Shown: positions 11,670-25,977, counted from the first letter of the stretch. The stretch is DNA of 64,000 nucleotides from Diplolepis rosae (GCA_030998225.1 JAPYXD010000753.1:4930001-4994000); one strand, 5' to 3'. Translations and numbers: made by a program. The notes: generated by a model not told the origin, from the sequence alone.

Positions 11670-12890
11670 TGCCATAATTCTGATTTAAAGCCATTAAACC
11701 CTAATTTTGTTTGAAAATTTGAATCTCGGTAATGAAATTAATTTTTGTAATTATGCAAAACCAATAAAGTCCACAGACTTCCCTTATTTTTTCTAAAACT
11801 TTTTTTAAAAATATTAATTATTTCAAAAAAAATTCTAAAATTTTCTAAATTAATATCAAACTAAAGTATACGGTTCTACCTTAGAAAGAACATCAAATTA
11901 AGCACATTTACAAGGATCCCCAAATACGTAACATAATCCATAAAAATAAAATTCAGTCATTCAGTTTGAAGTCTGATATCTGCATCTGTTCGACTAAAGA
12001 AAAAGTAACTCCTGAACGATCGTGAAAAAACGGTTTGAGTTTGCTGTCAGTCGAACGAGTCATCAATGGGCCTGCCATTAATAACGCTAATAACTGTCGG
12101 CTGTCGAAAGATTTTCCAAAAATCGACAAGGGTCTTGGGGTCGAAAAAATGGGCGAAGCGCGGTCAAAGCCACGCGGCATATTGGCTACAAACAGCAACA
12201 AATACTTGAGTGCATTGTCCGCCATGACAGTCAAACATCGGGGTGCATAGGAGAATATCAGGGATCCTCATTTTCAAAACATGTCCGCAACAATGAGGCT
12301 ATTATGATTATTGTAGCTGTCCTTGTATTCTCACGAGAGCCTAGTTTACTCTCTTCATCCCTCTCTCATTCACAAAATCTTCACCCTCTCTCTCTCTCCC
12401 TCTCTATCCCTCTCGAGTTTTACCTGACGGTCATTCTGACAACAACTGACCCTCGTCATGTCATCCACTGTATCTCAATATACTCTCCTAAAAGAAGATG
12501 GAGAAATATATATATATATATATATAAAGCAGAGAAACAGGATCGTATACTCGAAGAAAAAAGAAATCGAGAATAACAATTTTTAAAATATTTTTAGAAT
12601 CAACTTTTTGGGTCTATTAGATTCTTGATCCAGCAACAAAATATGGTAAATAACTAACTAAAATCGTTAGTTTCCAATGTTTTGAATACATTCATGAATG
12701 AAAATACAGCTAAAAGTGCCATTTTAAATAGTTATTTTGCGTTCTGGAAGGTAAAATAGTGAGTAATACAGTTTATTTTTGCTTGAATTGCACTATTGAG
12801 CATTTTTTTTCATTTTTCGATAGTTAGATTGTAAATAGTGCAATTTAGAGCGCGAACTGGCCATTTAAAATGGCACTTATAGTTTTTTTC
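11670..12890. other. Mostly non-repetitive segment with CT-rich and TA tracts
   Basis: The stretch 11950-12300 is GC-richer and unrecognised. Positions 12355-12420 are CT-rich (CCTCTCTCTCTCTC), and 12505-12527 is a TA dinucleotide run. No gene is supported. Confidence 0.4.
12505..12527. repeat. TA dinucleotide microsatellite
   Basis: An uninterrupted alternating AT/TA run of about 22 bp. Confidence 0.95.
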
Positions 12891-12894
12891 TTTT

Positions 12895-13065
12895 TTGTGT
12901 ATACCCGGGCCGCCAGGAATTTGCAAATAATAAATATTTTTCTAGCCTTAAACAAAAATTTATCACGATTCCAATTTTTGAAAGACCCGGGCCGCCAGTA
13001 AATTGGGATAAACTTGAATTTTCCAACTTGTTACAAAGTCTCTGATATTTTGAATACACTTAAAT
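12895..13065 (+). repeat. Box satellite, two isolated units (array A, outlier)
   Basis: ACCCGGGCCGCCAGGAATTT at 12903 and ACCCGGGCCGCCAGTAAATT at 12984 lie about 82 bp apart. This is the first appearance of the GGGCCGCCA box family in the window, about 0.7 kb before the main array A. Confidence 0.75.
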
Positions 13066-13735
13066 TCCAGAAATTATATGAATAATAAGCATTTTTGCAG
13101 ATTGACGTGATTCTTCATATTTTAAACATTCTGGAAATTACGATAAGTTGAAAATTAAGTTGAGGTTAGTCTTCGAAGACCAATATTTTCACGTCCTTGA
13201 TACGGGCCTGGTTTCTATAAAAGTAAGTGGTGAAGAGCAAAATGCAAGGGATTCCTTTGCTTGGGACAAATTCGCCGACAAAATAGGCTTCACCACCCCG
13301 AATACTCAAAGAAGTTACAAGGAACTACCCTTAAGCACGTAACAACTTGTCACCAGGGCTGCATCTGGGCAGTCTCATAAATTACGTCTCGGCTTAGCGC
13401 GTATAGACAGCTAAATGTGTCTGTAAAGAAAAAAAAATGCCGAAAAAGTTCATACGATGAATTACTGCCGCTCGATGGATACAAGAGGGGAAGATATTTT
13501 CGATTCTTCAATTCGACCCGGTTTGCCTTCCGTGTATTCGTTCGTTATTCAGGTAGCTTTTTATCTTTGACATATACTGCATGTCCTGAAGACCTAAAGA
13601 CCTAAAGACTCGATTTGTTGACATTGCCGAATGTCTCTCAATTTATCTTCCATTCAACTCAGATCCCTGCTGGCAATTTCAATAGTATGAAAATGAACGC
13701 AAAAAAGACAATTAACAAAAATCTCCAAATTGAAT
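13066..13735. other. Non-repetitive segment
   Basis: It contains a 64-codon frame (13148-13342) with an internal AAAAGTAAGT that looks like a donor. I considered this for the missing 5' ey exon but cannot support it. Nothing else was recognised. Confidence 0.3.
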
Positions 13736-15020
13736 CACCCGGGCCGCCATGAAATTTCAGTCTATAATCACTTCTCTTGATACTATGAATGTTTCGAAAT
13801 ATTCCTGAACATTTAAATATACCCTGGCCGACTTGAAATTCCATTCTATAATCACCTCTAATGATACTATGAAAGTTTCGAAATGTTCCTTAACGTTTGA
13901 ATTCCCGAGCCGCCATGAAATTTCATTATATAATCACTAGATTTCATAGCATGCTAGTTTGGAAATGTTCCTGAACATTAAAATACCCTGATCGACATGA
14001 GATTCCATTCTATAATCACCTCTAATGATACTATAAAATTTTCGAAATGTTCCTGAACGTTTGAATTCCTGGGCCGCCATGAAATTCCATTCTATAATCA
14101 CCTCTAATGATACTATGAAAGTTTCGAAATGTTCCTTAACGTTTGAATTCCCGAGCCGCCATGAAATTTCATTATATAATCACTAGATTTCATAGCATGC
14201 TAGTTTGGAAATGTTCCTGAACATTAAAATACCCTGGCCGACATGAGATTTCATTCTATAATCACCTCTAATGATACTATGAAATTCTTTAATCACTTAA
14301 TTTGATACTATGAACGTTTCGAAATGTTCCTGAACATTTAAATACCCGGGCCGCCATGGAATTTCATTCTTTAATCACTTAATTTGATACTATGAACGTT
14401 TCGAAATGTTCCTGAACATTTAAATACCCGGGCCGCCATGGAATTTCATTCTACTATCACTTCTCTTGATAATATAAGAGGTTTTAAATGTTCCCGAACA
14501 TTTAAATACCGGGGCCGCCATGAAATTTCATTCTATGATCACTTCTCTTTATAGTATGGAAATTTCCAAATGTTCCCGAAAATTAAAATACCTGGGCCGC
14601 CATGAATTTTAATTTTATTAGCACTTCTCCTGATACTATGCTAGTTTGGAAATGTTCCTGAAAATTCAAATACCTGGGCCGCCATGAAATTTTATTATAT
14701 AATTACTTAATTTGATACTATTAACGTTTCGAAATGTTCCTGAAAATTTAAATACCCTGGCCGACATGAAATTCCATTCTATGGTCACTTCTCTTGATAC
14801 TATGAAAGTTTCGAAATTTTCCTGAACATTTAAATACCCGGGCCGATATGAAATTTCATTCTATAATCACTTCTCTTCATGCTATGAACGTTTCGAATTG
14901 TTCCTGAACATTTGAATACCCGGGCCGCCATGAAATTTCATTCTATTTTTACTTCTCTTGATACTATGGAAGTTTCGAAACCTTTCTGAACATTTGAATA
15001 CCAGGGCCGCTGCGAAACAT
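13736..15020 (+). repeat. Box satellite array A
   Basis: About 16 tandem units of roughly 82-84 bp carry CCGGGCCGCCATGAAATTTC, then TATAATCACTTCTC, GATACTATGAA, GTTTCGAAATGTTCCTGAAC. The box is seen near 13738, 13822, 13914, 13984, 14066, 14151, 14229, 14346, 14428, 14508, 14592, 14673, 14755, 14837, 14920 and 15001. Positions 13841-13990 are repeated almost exactly at about 14084-14235, a three-unit (about 243 bp) higher-order duplication. Confidence 0.9.
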
Positions 15021-15455
15021 GAAACCATTAGGGAAACAATTTTTTTCGTATGTGAATGTTTTACTCGAGTGAATGTTTTGAGTAAAGAATGTGGTTAAGC
15101 AGTAACGAACACTCGTGTTTCCACTTAGATATTGTGACACCTTGTTCATTCGTCCGCGACATTTACTTGGAAGGCACTCGAGGCAAGTGGGCATCTTTGA
15201 ATCGGTCGCTTCCCCTGTTCAGCAGCTTCTTACTGAGCAGAATAGCCTACGGGGGTTTCATTCGATTCGCCGGAAGCACTTCTAGGGGACGATTGAGATG
15301 CCAACTTTAGGCTTTGCTCTGAATAAGGTGAATAGTTACATCCACTCTGAAAAACTACAATTGTCTATTTACCTTCGCTAAGAACGGCAAATTCACAAAA
15401 CAGTGAAATTTTATCCTCAAATTAAGATATTTATACTTCCACAGCTACCAATTAT
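15020..15455. other. Non-repetitive island between arrays A and B
   Basis: A GC-richer sequence of about 400 bp without the box. Short open frames exist on both strands and none was recognised. It is a possible regulatory segment. Confidence 0.35.
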
Positions 15456-18085
15456 GCTGGGGTCGCCACTTAATTACAATAAAAACTATATTTCTCAATA
15501 TCGACAAAAGTTGGAAGCATTTTAAAGCTTTTTGTCCTACGAGCCGTAATGGATTTGCTATAAAAAACCACGTTTTGTTCTATAAAAGAATTTTAAAAAG
15601 TTTCTTACTGCGAAAACACTCGAGCCGCCACAGAGTTATGATAAAAAACTATTATTTCTGACATTGACGAGGTTAAAACACATTCTAGTACTTTTCTTTC
15701 TCTCAGGCCGCCACAATTTCTCTATAAATAATCATTTTCCTTATTATCTGCAAGTGAGGAATAAGTTTTTTTAATTTGCAAATACTTTGTTCACCACGAC
15801 ATTCCATTAAAAATTATTTTTCTTTATATTGACAAAGTTTTGGAAACAGTTTTCGGCTTTTTGTCCCTCGACCCGTAATGGAATTGCTATAAAAAACCAC
15901 TTTTTGTACGATTTAGGAATTTCAAAAAAAATTGTTACTGTGAAAGTATACTAGAGCCGCCATAGAATTATGATAAAAAACTATTCTTTCTGAATCTGAC
16001 GAAGTTAAAACACATTCTGATGCCTTATTTTCTTTCGGGCCGCCACAATTTTCCTGTAAATAATAATTTTTCTTACTATTTGCGAATGTTTGAAAAGTTT
16101 TTCTAATTTGTAAATATTTTGTTCGCCAAGAACTATAATAAAAAACTATTTTTCTCGATATTGACCAAGTTTGGAAGCATTTTTAGGCTTTGTGTTCCTC
16201 AAGCTGTAATGGATTTGCTATAAAAAACCACTTTTTGTACAATTTGAGAATCTTCAAAAGATTCTTACTGCGAAATTACTCGAGCCGTCACTTAGTTACA
16301 ACAAAAATCTACTTTTCATGATATTAACAAAGTTTGGAAGCATTTTTAGGCTTTTTGTCCCTCAAGCCGTAATGGATTTGCTATAAAAAACCACTTTTTA
16401 TACTATTTAAGAATTTTCAAAAGATTCTTAGTGCGAAATTACTCGAGCCGTCACTTAATTACAATAAAAACTATATTTCTCAATATTGACTAAAGTTGGA
16501 AGCATTTTAAAGCGTTTTATCCTACGAGCCGTAATGGATTTGGTATAAAAAACCACGTTTTGTTCTATTAAACAATTTTAAAAAGTTTCTTACTGTGAAA
16601 ATACTCGAGCCGCCACAGAATTATGATAAACTATTTTGTCTGAGATTAACGAAGTTAAAACACATTCTAGTATATTTCTTTCTCTCAGACCCCCACAATT
16701 TCTCTATAAATAATCATTTTCCTTATTATCTGCAAGTGATGAATAAGTATTTTTAATTTTCAAATACTTTGTTCGACACGAAAATACAATAAAAAACTAT
16801 ATTTCTTGATATTGACAAAGTTTTGAAAACAGTTTTCGGCTTTTTGTCCCTCGAACTGTAATGGATTTGCTATAAAAAACCACTTTTTGTACTAATTTAG
16901 GAATTTCAAACAAAATTCTTACTGTGAAAGTACTCGAGCCGCCATAGAATTATGATAAAAAACTATTTTTTCTGAAACTGACGAGGTTAAAACACATTCT
17001 GATGCCTTATTTTCTTTCGGGCCGCCACAATTTTCCTGTAAATAATAATTTTTCTTACTATTTGCGAATGTTTGAAAAGTTTTTCTAATTTGTAAATATT
17101 TTTTTCGCCAAGAACTTACAATAAAAAACTGTTTTTCTCGATATTGACCAAGTTTGGAAGCATTTTTAGGCTTTGTGTTCCTCAAGCTGTAATGGATTTG
17201 CTATAAAAAACCACTTTTTGTACAATTTGAGAATTTTCAAAAGATTCTTACTGCGAAATTACTCGAGCCGTCACTTAGTTACAACAAAAAACTACTTTTC
17301 TTGATATTCACAAAGTTTGGAAGCATTTTTAGGCTTTTTGTCCTACGAGCCGTAATGGATTTGCTATAAAAAACCACGTTTTGTTCTATTAAAGAATTTT
17401 AAAAAGTTTTTTACTGCGAAAACACTCTAGCCGCCACAGAGTTTTATGATAAAAAACTATTTTTTCTGAGATTGACGAGGTTAAAATACATTCTAGAACT
17501 TTTCTTTCTCTCAGTCCGCCACAATTTCTCAATAAATAATCATTTTCCTTATTATCTGCAAGTGATGATTAGGTATTTTTAATTTTCAAATACTTTGTTT
17601 GACAGGAAAATACAATAAAAAACTATTTTTCTTGATATTGACAAAGTTTTGGAAACAGTTTTCGGCTTTTTTTCCCTCGAACCGTAATGGATTTGCTATA
17701 AAAAACCACTTTTTATACTATTCAAGAATTTTAAAAAGATTCTTACTGCGAAAATACTCGAGCCGCCATAGAATTACGATAAACTATTTTTTCTGACATT
17801 GATAAGGTCAAAACACATTCTACGGCTTTTTTTCTCTCGGGCCGCCATGATTTCCCTATAAATAATCATTTTTTTTGTCGCTTCAAGATTATAAAACAGT
17901 TTTCTAGCAAACAAATAATGGAGCTTTTACAAAATTGTAATAAAAAACTATTTTTCTACCACTGATAATATCAAGACATTCAAAAATTATAGTCATCAAG
18001 CCGGCAATGAATACCTATAGATAACCATTTTTTGATATTCAGAAATTTGAAAAAAGTATCTCAGTCTCTTGGGCCGTAAAAAATC
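15456..18085 (+). repeat. Box satellite array B with a ~985-bp higher-order repeat
   Basis: Units of about 82 bp alternate between box variants GAGCCGTAATGGATTTGCTA, CGAGCCGCCACAGAATTATG, GGGCCGCCACAATTT and CGAGCCGTCACTTA. GAGCCGTAATGG preceded by TCCTACGA occurs near 15540, 16526 and 17346. The first interval is about 986 bp (12 units) and the second about 820 bp (10 units), showing unequal-exchange style higher-order structure. The box degenerates in some units (TTCGCCAAG, TTCACCACG). Confidence 0.9.
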
Positions 18086-19190
18086 CTTATAATTAATATT
18101 CTCTCTGGTGTTTTATGGCTATAAGAATTAACAACGTCTTGAAAGTTACGGTGATCGACTTGACGTGTGTAGTTATCGATTATCGGACTTAATAAAAAAT
18201 GGGACACCCCGCATATCGTTGAGGAAAAAGAAGAATGAGAAAGAAAGAGAAAACGAAGGGGGATGATAAATGTGCCGGCTCAGCCATCGCGTCAGCAAGG
18301 CTCTGTCACTCGTTTGTAAACGAGCTTTTCCTTTTTTTCCGTTACAAAAAACACTTGCACGAATTCGCAAAACTTTTTCGTGACAATGATAGAGATAGAA
18401 AAAATGATTGATATAAATAATCGTAATATACCAGTTGAGGAAAACTCTAATTTATGAAATATTAAAATCGAATTTTCCGTTACGATTTCACGGGACTACA
18501 AACATGGCGGCCGCCGTCTCGATCAGCTGATTTTCGAACAGAGTTTTGGTTACGATTCATTTTTTCAAATACGAAGGAAAATCAGAACCATTTAGCAAAT
18601 GGGCGAAGAAATAAAAGATACGAGCTAATGAAGTCTAGAAAAACGAGAGGACCATGGTGCATCAAATGATATTAAATACAAACGTTACAATATCAAAAGA
18701 GGAGTCGAGCAGAATGGCCACTTGAACACACCCCTCTGTAATAAAGCAATTCGTAGCTATATATTAAATACATAAACGAGCATGAGCACGTTTATGCAGG
18801 GCCTTAAGTTCTCCACACCACGTGTGTATTCCCTTATGTATTTATGATCCGCATTTTCGCAACAATGAAGCATATGAGCACCCAGCAGTTTTATTTGTAC
18901 AGGTTATTATTACTAGTTAGCTGTCGCATTCAGTCGACAATTCTTTCACTACCTTTAGCCTTTTGACTGTTTCTTTCATCACTCAAGGGGTTAGAAGGGA
19001 AATACAAGTGTAAGCTAATTAGTTTATCTCTATATTCTTTGCAATCAAATTCTATTATATTTAAAAAAAAAATTTCTGCTCTTATTCATTTTTTATTTTG
19101 TTTTTTACATTTAGACATTAATAAAGTTTTTTATTTCTTTAGTCATTAAGAAACTGGCTAATAACAATTCTAATTCTTTTTTGAGTACTA
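18086..19190. other. Non-repetitive island containing ACATGGCGGCCGCC
   Basis: It separates arrays B and C. At about 18502 it contains AAACATGGCGGCCGCCGTCT, a solitary palindromic version of the box sequence outside any array. The remainder is complex, with no recognised gene; it is a possible enhancer or 5' region of ey. Confidence 0.4.
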
Positions 19191-20860
19191 TTGTGGGATC
19201 AGAACATTTTAAAAAATTGAGCACAGTGGAAATAATGGTAAATGGTCATTTATTTAATAAGTGATCGTTTTTTAACGAATCCACTAGACTCGAGACACTC
19301 GGAGAGCAAAAGAACTCTGAAATGGCTATTTAAAAAAAAAAACTGTAAAATCTTGAAATATCGGGCCGTCCCTAAATTATGGTAAATGGTCATTTTTTCA
19401 CAACCGGTCGTTTTTTTATAGAATGCAGAGACTTGGACAGTCAAGAAACTGCGTAAAAAGACATTTTTGAAAGAACAGTAACATTTCCGAATATCGCGCT
19501 GCCCTGGAATTATGGTAAATGGTCGATTTTTTCACAACAGGTAGTTTTTTATAGAACTCTTAAGAATCCAGAGACTTGGACAGCTAAGAAACTGAGTAAG
19601 TGGACATTTTTGAGAGAGCAGTAACATTTTCAAATATCGCGATGCCCTAAATTATGGTAAATGGTCATTTTTTCACAACCGGTCGTTTTTTTTTAGAATG
19701 CAGAGACTTGGACAGTCAAGAAACTGCGTAAAAAGACATTTTTGAAAGAACAGTAACATTTCCGAATATCGCGCTGCCCTGGAATTATGGTAAATGGTCG
19801 ATTTTTTCACAACAGGTAGTTTTTTATAGAACTCTTAAGAATCCAGAGACTTGGACAGCTAAGAAACTGAGTAAGTGGACATTTTTGAGAGAGCAGTAAC
19901 ATTTTCAAATATCGCGATGCCCTAAAATTATGATAAATGGTCATTCTTTTCACAACTGACAGTTTTTTATAGAAATCATAAAGAATTTAGTCATGGACCG
20001 CCAATAAACTGCGTAAATGATCATTTTTGAGAGAATAGTAACATTTCGAAATATCGGATCGCCCCTGAATTAAGGTAAATGGTCATTTGTTTCACAGCTC
20101 GTAATTTTGTATAGAATTTTAAAGAATTCAAAGACTTGGACAGACAATGAACTGCGTAAATAGCCATTTTGAAGAGAACAGTAACATTTTCAAATATCGC
20201 GCTGCCCTGAAATTATGGTAAATGGTCATTCTTTTGACAACTGACAGTTTTTTATAGAAATCTTAAAGAATTTAGACTTGGACCGCCAATAAACTGCGTA
20301 AATAACTATTTTTGAGAGAACAGTAACATTGCCAGATATCGCGCTGCGCTGAAATTATGGTAAATGGTCAATTTTTTCACAACAGGTAGTTTTTTACAGA
20401 ACTCTCAAGAATTCAGAGACTTGGACAGCTAAGGAACTGCGTAAATAGCTATTTTTGAGAGAACAGTAACATTTTCAAATATCGCGTTGACCTAAAATTA
20501 TGGTAAATGGTAATTTTCTTCACGACTGACAGTTTTTTATAGAACCCAAATAAATTTAGAGACTTGGACCGCCAATAAACTGCGTATATAACCATTTTAG
20601 AGAGAACAGTAAAATTTTCAAATATCGGACCGCCATGAAATTATGGTAAATGGTTATTCTTTTCGCAAATGACAGTTTTTAAAAGAACACAAGAATTCAG
20701 AGACTTGGATTACCAAGAACCTGATTAAATAACCATTTTTGAGAAAATACTGATATTTTGATAAATCTGACCACTAAAAGTTCATGATAAATCATCTTTT
20801 TTACAATTGGAGATTTTTTGGCATTTATTAAGATTACAGAAACTCGGACTGCTAATAAAT
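19190..20860 (+). repeat. Box satellite array C (dimeric, ~140 bp)
   Basis: Dimers of about 137-146 bp contain GGGCCGTCCCTAAATTATGG / GCGCTGCCCTGGAATTATGG plus TAAATGGTCATTTTTTCACA and a second, weaker box in ACTTGGACCGCCAATAAACT. About 276 bp is duplicated almost perfectly in tandem (starting near 19381 and 19657), indicating a recent duplication. The box is more eroded here than elsewhere and units are shorter. Confidence 0.85.
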
Positions 20861-20959
20861 AATACAAACTGTTTTTTTTCTCGCATGAAAATAATTCGAA
20901 CTTTTTTGCAAAATAAATATTTATTCTCTTTGTAAAGATCTCAATAATTCCTTTCATAA

Positions 20960-22283
<1,324 letters not shown>

Positions 22284-22554
22284 TAGATCTCTTTAGAATC
22301 TATTTTACGCCCCACCTACTTTTGGACTGCCCTTGTTTAAAACTGTTTCTCACGATCTTGATTATATTACCTTTAAATTTATTTCTATTCCAAGAAAAAT
22401 ACACACTATATTCCTAAAATAGTGATCAAATTTATTTTTCGCCTTTTGTTGATTTTTTACGATCTGGGAGTTTTTTAGGTAATGAAAGCAATGCGAAAAA
22501 AGTTCATTACCCGTATTCTGGTCTTGCATTGACCCTTAATTAATAATTGAAATC

Positions 22555-24460
22555 AAATTATTCAGGCCGCATAGGAATTATAATCAATAGCGGTTTTTCT
22601 TGAACTAAAAAGTTTTCAGAACGTTTACGAGTGTTTTAGTCCTTGGGCCGCGAGGAAATCAATTTAAATGATCATTTTTCGGGCTATTTATCGCCGTTTA
22701 TGAAGTTATAAAGCGTTTATAAAGTCGGATTCCCATAGAACTATAATCAATAGCGGTTTTTCTTGAACTAAAAAATTTTCAGAACGTTTACGAATGTTTT
22801 AATCCTTGGGCCGCGAGGAAGAGTATTCAAAAAATAATTTTGTTTGCTATTGCTTAATGATTATGGGATTACGAATCGTTTATAACGTCAGGCTGCCAGT
22901 GAATCATGATCAGTAGCAGTTGTTCTTGACACTAAAAAAATTTTAAAAACGTTTCGAGTGTTTTAGTCTCCTTGGGGTGCCAGGAAATCAATTTAAATGA
23001 TCATTTTTCGGGCTATTTATCGCCGTTTATGAAGCTATAAAGCGTTTATAAAGTAGGATTCCCATATAACTATAATCAATAGCAGTTTTTCTTGAACTAA
23101 AAAATTTTCAGAACGTTTACGAGTGTTTTAGTCCTTGGGCCGCGAGGAAAAGTATTCAAAAAATAATTTTGTTTGCTATTGCTTAATGATTATGGAATTT
23201 CGAATCGTTTATAACGTCAAGCTGCCAATGAGTTACGATCAATAGCAGTTTTTCTTGACACTAAACGATTTTCAGAACGTTTCTAGTATTTAAATTCTCG
23301 GCCTCCCAGATATCGATTCGAGTGATAAATTTTATGGCTATTTATCGCCCTTTATGAAGTGACGAAGCGTTTGTAAAGTTAGGCTGCCAGGGAATTACGA
23401 TCAATAGCAGTTTTTCTTGTTACCAATAAATTTTCAGAACGTTTTCGGGTCTTTTAGTCCTCGAGCAATTAGTAAATCGATTTCAAAATAATTGTCCTTG
23501 CTATTGTTTAACGATTATGGAATTATGAAACGTTTATAACGTCGGGCTGCCAGGGAAATTTGATCAATAGCAGTTTTTCTTGTCACAAAAAAATTTTCAG
23601 AACGTTTCTAATATTTAAATTCTCGGCCCGTGAGGAAATCGATAATTCTTATGGCTATTTATCGCCGTTTGTGAAATTAGAAAACGCTTATAAAGTCGGA
23701 TTGACAAGAAATTACGATTCATAGCTTTTTTTCTAGACACTAATAAATGTTCAGAACGTTTTCGAGTGTTTTAGTCCATGAGCCGCCAGGAAATCTATTC
23801 AAAGAATAATTTTTCTTGCTATTGCTTGACGATTATGGAATTACGATGCGTTTATAAAGGTGTTTCGCCAATGAATTACGATCAATAGCAATTTTTCTTG
23901 ACACTAAAAAATTTTCAGAACGTTTTCAAGTGTTTTAGTTCGTGAGCCGCCAGGAAATATATTCAAAAAATAATCTTTCTTGTTGTTGCTTGACGATTAT
24001 GGAATCATGAAACGTTTATAAAGACGGGCTGCTAGGGAAACGATTTGAATGATAATCTTTATGGCTATTTATAGACGTTTATGAAGTTACGAAGCGTTTA
24101 TAAAGTCGGATCGCCAAGGAATTACGATTAATAGCAGTTTTTCCTGATACTAAAACATTTTCTGAACGTTTTTAAGTGTTTTCTTCTCGGGCCGCCAAGA
24201 TATCTTTTCAAAAACTAATTTTTCTTGCTATATCTTGACGATTATGAAATCACGAAGCGTTTATAAAGTCGGGCCACCAGGGAATTTGGATCAATAGCAA
24301 TGTTTGTTGACAATGAAACATTTTCAAAACTTTTTCGACTGTTTAAGTCCTCGGGCCGACAGGAAATCTTTAAAAAAAATAATTTTTCTTGCTATTTATT
24401 GACTTTAATGAAGTTACAAAGTATTTGAAGAGTCGGACTGCTACAAAATTGTTTCAAAGT
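22555..24460 (+). repeat. Box satellite array D inside the paired-domain intron
   Basis: Units of about 80-83 bp alternate two types: one with TTGGGCCGCGAGGAAATC or GAGCCGCCAGGAAATC followed by AATAATTTTTCTTGCTATTG, and one with GTCGGGCTGCCAGGGAATTA followed by CGATCAATAGCAGTTTTTCT. GGGCTATTTATCGCCGTTTA recurs at about 22680 and 23010, giving a four-unit (about 330 bp) higher-order period. It fills roughly two thirds of the intron between two paired-domain exons. Confidence 0.9.
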
Positions 24461-24960
24461 GAGCCTTTATTAAATTTAGCCGTCTTTAAAATTCTATCAG
24501 TGGGTTAGAATTTTTCCTATTGCTTCAAGGGCCTAAGGACGCAAATTTGTTTCTTGTAAGTGGTGAGCCTTGAGTATTGTAAAGGGAGAATGAGAGAGCA
24601 AACCACAGAGACATATAAAAGGAATTAAAAGACAGAGAGTAAAATGGATAGAGCAGCAAACGAAGAGAAAGGAATAGGACCCGAGGGACATGCCACAAAA
24701 ATGCGAACTATGCGGCTCAGTATCTCCTTCCACGCACATTCCTTTGCTATATATGCGCTTGCGTAATGAAATGCACTTAATCTCCATGCATTAAGGCGAT
24801 TGCACTGACATTGTATAAATATAACCCTCCATGGCGAATAAATCAAACTCACAACTGGGGATGTTTTCTCACTCTCAACAATTAACTTCTGGACTTTTAG
24901 TTGGGCTTATTTTCAGTCATTTATTCGCATTAAGGACATGAAGTAACCGGACTACATGAC

Positions 24961-25179
24961 TAGATTCCTACCTTACCGGCGTTTAAGTTTGTTTAATTCC
25001 ATTTCCATGAAAAGTTAGATACCAAGTTGAAAATTTGTGAAATTCAATAAAATACACTAAGTTATGTCTATCTGGTCATAAATGTTTGTAATTATAAAAT
25101 TACCTTTTTTTAACTCAGTATTTCATTTTGTATAGAAATGGAGTTAGACAAACTGAAACGCCGGTAAGGTAGGAATCTA
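24961..25179. mobile_element. MITE with 45-bp terminal inverted repeats
   Basis: TAGATTCCTACCTTACCGGC at 24961 is followed by a further 25 matching bases. The complement at 25135-25179 matches over 45 bp with about three mismatches. The terminal TA on both sides would fit a TA target duplication, as in Tc1/mariner-type MITEs. It ends about 90 bp before the ey acceptor. Confidence 0.8.
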
Positions 25180-25215
25180 CTATCGTTATATTAGTTATAT
25201 AGTCAGAGATTATAA

Positions 25216-25461
<246 letters not shown>

Positions 25462-25653
25462 TAAAAATTATTTTTTTACCCAATTTTTAAATACTTGATT
25501 AAGTAAATATTTAATTAAAAAATTCATTAATCTCAGTTTTCACCTATAATTCAAAATAAGATATTCAAAAGATTCGGGACGTCTTAAGGACGTTCTGTGT
25601 CCTAAAAAGGTCTTTTTGACACAACACGTCCTCAGGATATCATCATATAATTT

Positions 25654-25977
25654 AATTTTTTTGACAATTTTGACTTTGAATAAGTTTTCTGTTTTTTAAC
25701 CAATTATCGTGATTCTTTTTTATTTTGTTCCTTGCAAAGTGTAACAGTTTTTTGGGCATGGAAAGCACTCCAGCTAAAAAAAAAAATTACAAATTTTTTT
25801 TTATTTTGGGATATTTTTATTTATTTTATTTTATTTGTAATTTTTTTCAGTCATGTTATCTTATTTTCCATGGCCAAAAAGTTGCTACACATTGTAAGGA
25901 ACAAAATAAAAGAAGAATCATGACAATTGGTTAAAAAACAAAAAAGTTATTCAAAGTCTAAAAATGCGAAAAAATTG
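25654..25977. mobile_element. Foldback element, same family as 35889-36254
   Basis: The left arm with TTTGAATAAGTTTTCTGTTT and ATTCTTTTTTATTTTGTTCC is complementary to the right arm with GGAACAAAATAAAAGAAGAA and CAAAAAAGTTATTCAAAGTC. AAAGGTGGCGAATCCCTG at 26120-26137 probably marks the outer right end of the larger composite element (compare 35529-36315). Confidence 0.75.

Noticed and set aside
13148..13342. 64-codon frame with an internal GTAAGT, considered as the missing first ey exon
   Set aside because: The peptide has no similarity to known Ey/Pax6 N-termini and the joint residue would be arbitrary; unsupported.
13736..15020. CRISPR-like regular spacing of a short conserved box
   Set aside because: The conserved part is only ~9 bp, the spacers are mutually similar within an array, and the DNA is animal; this is a satellite.
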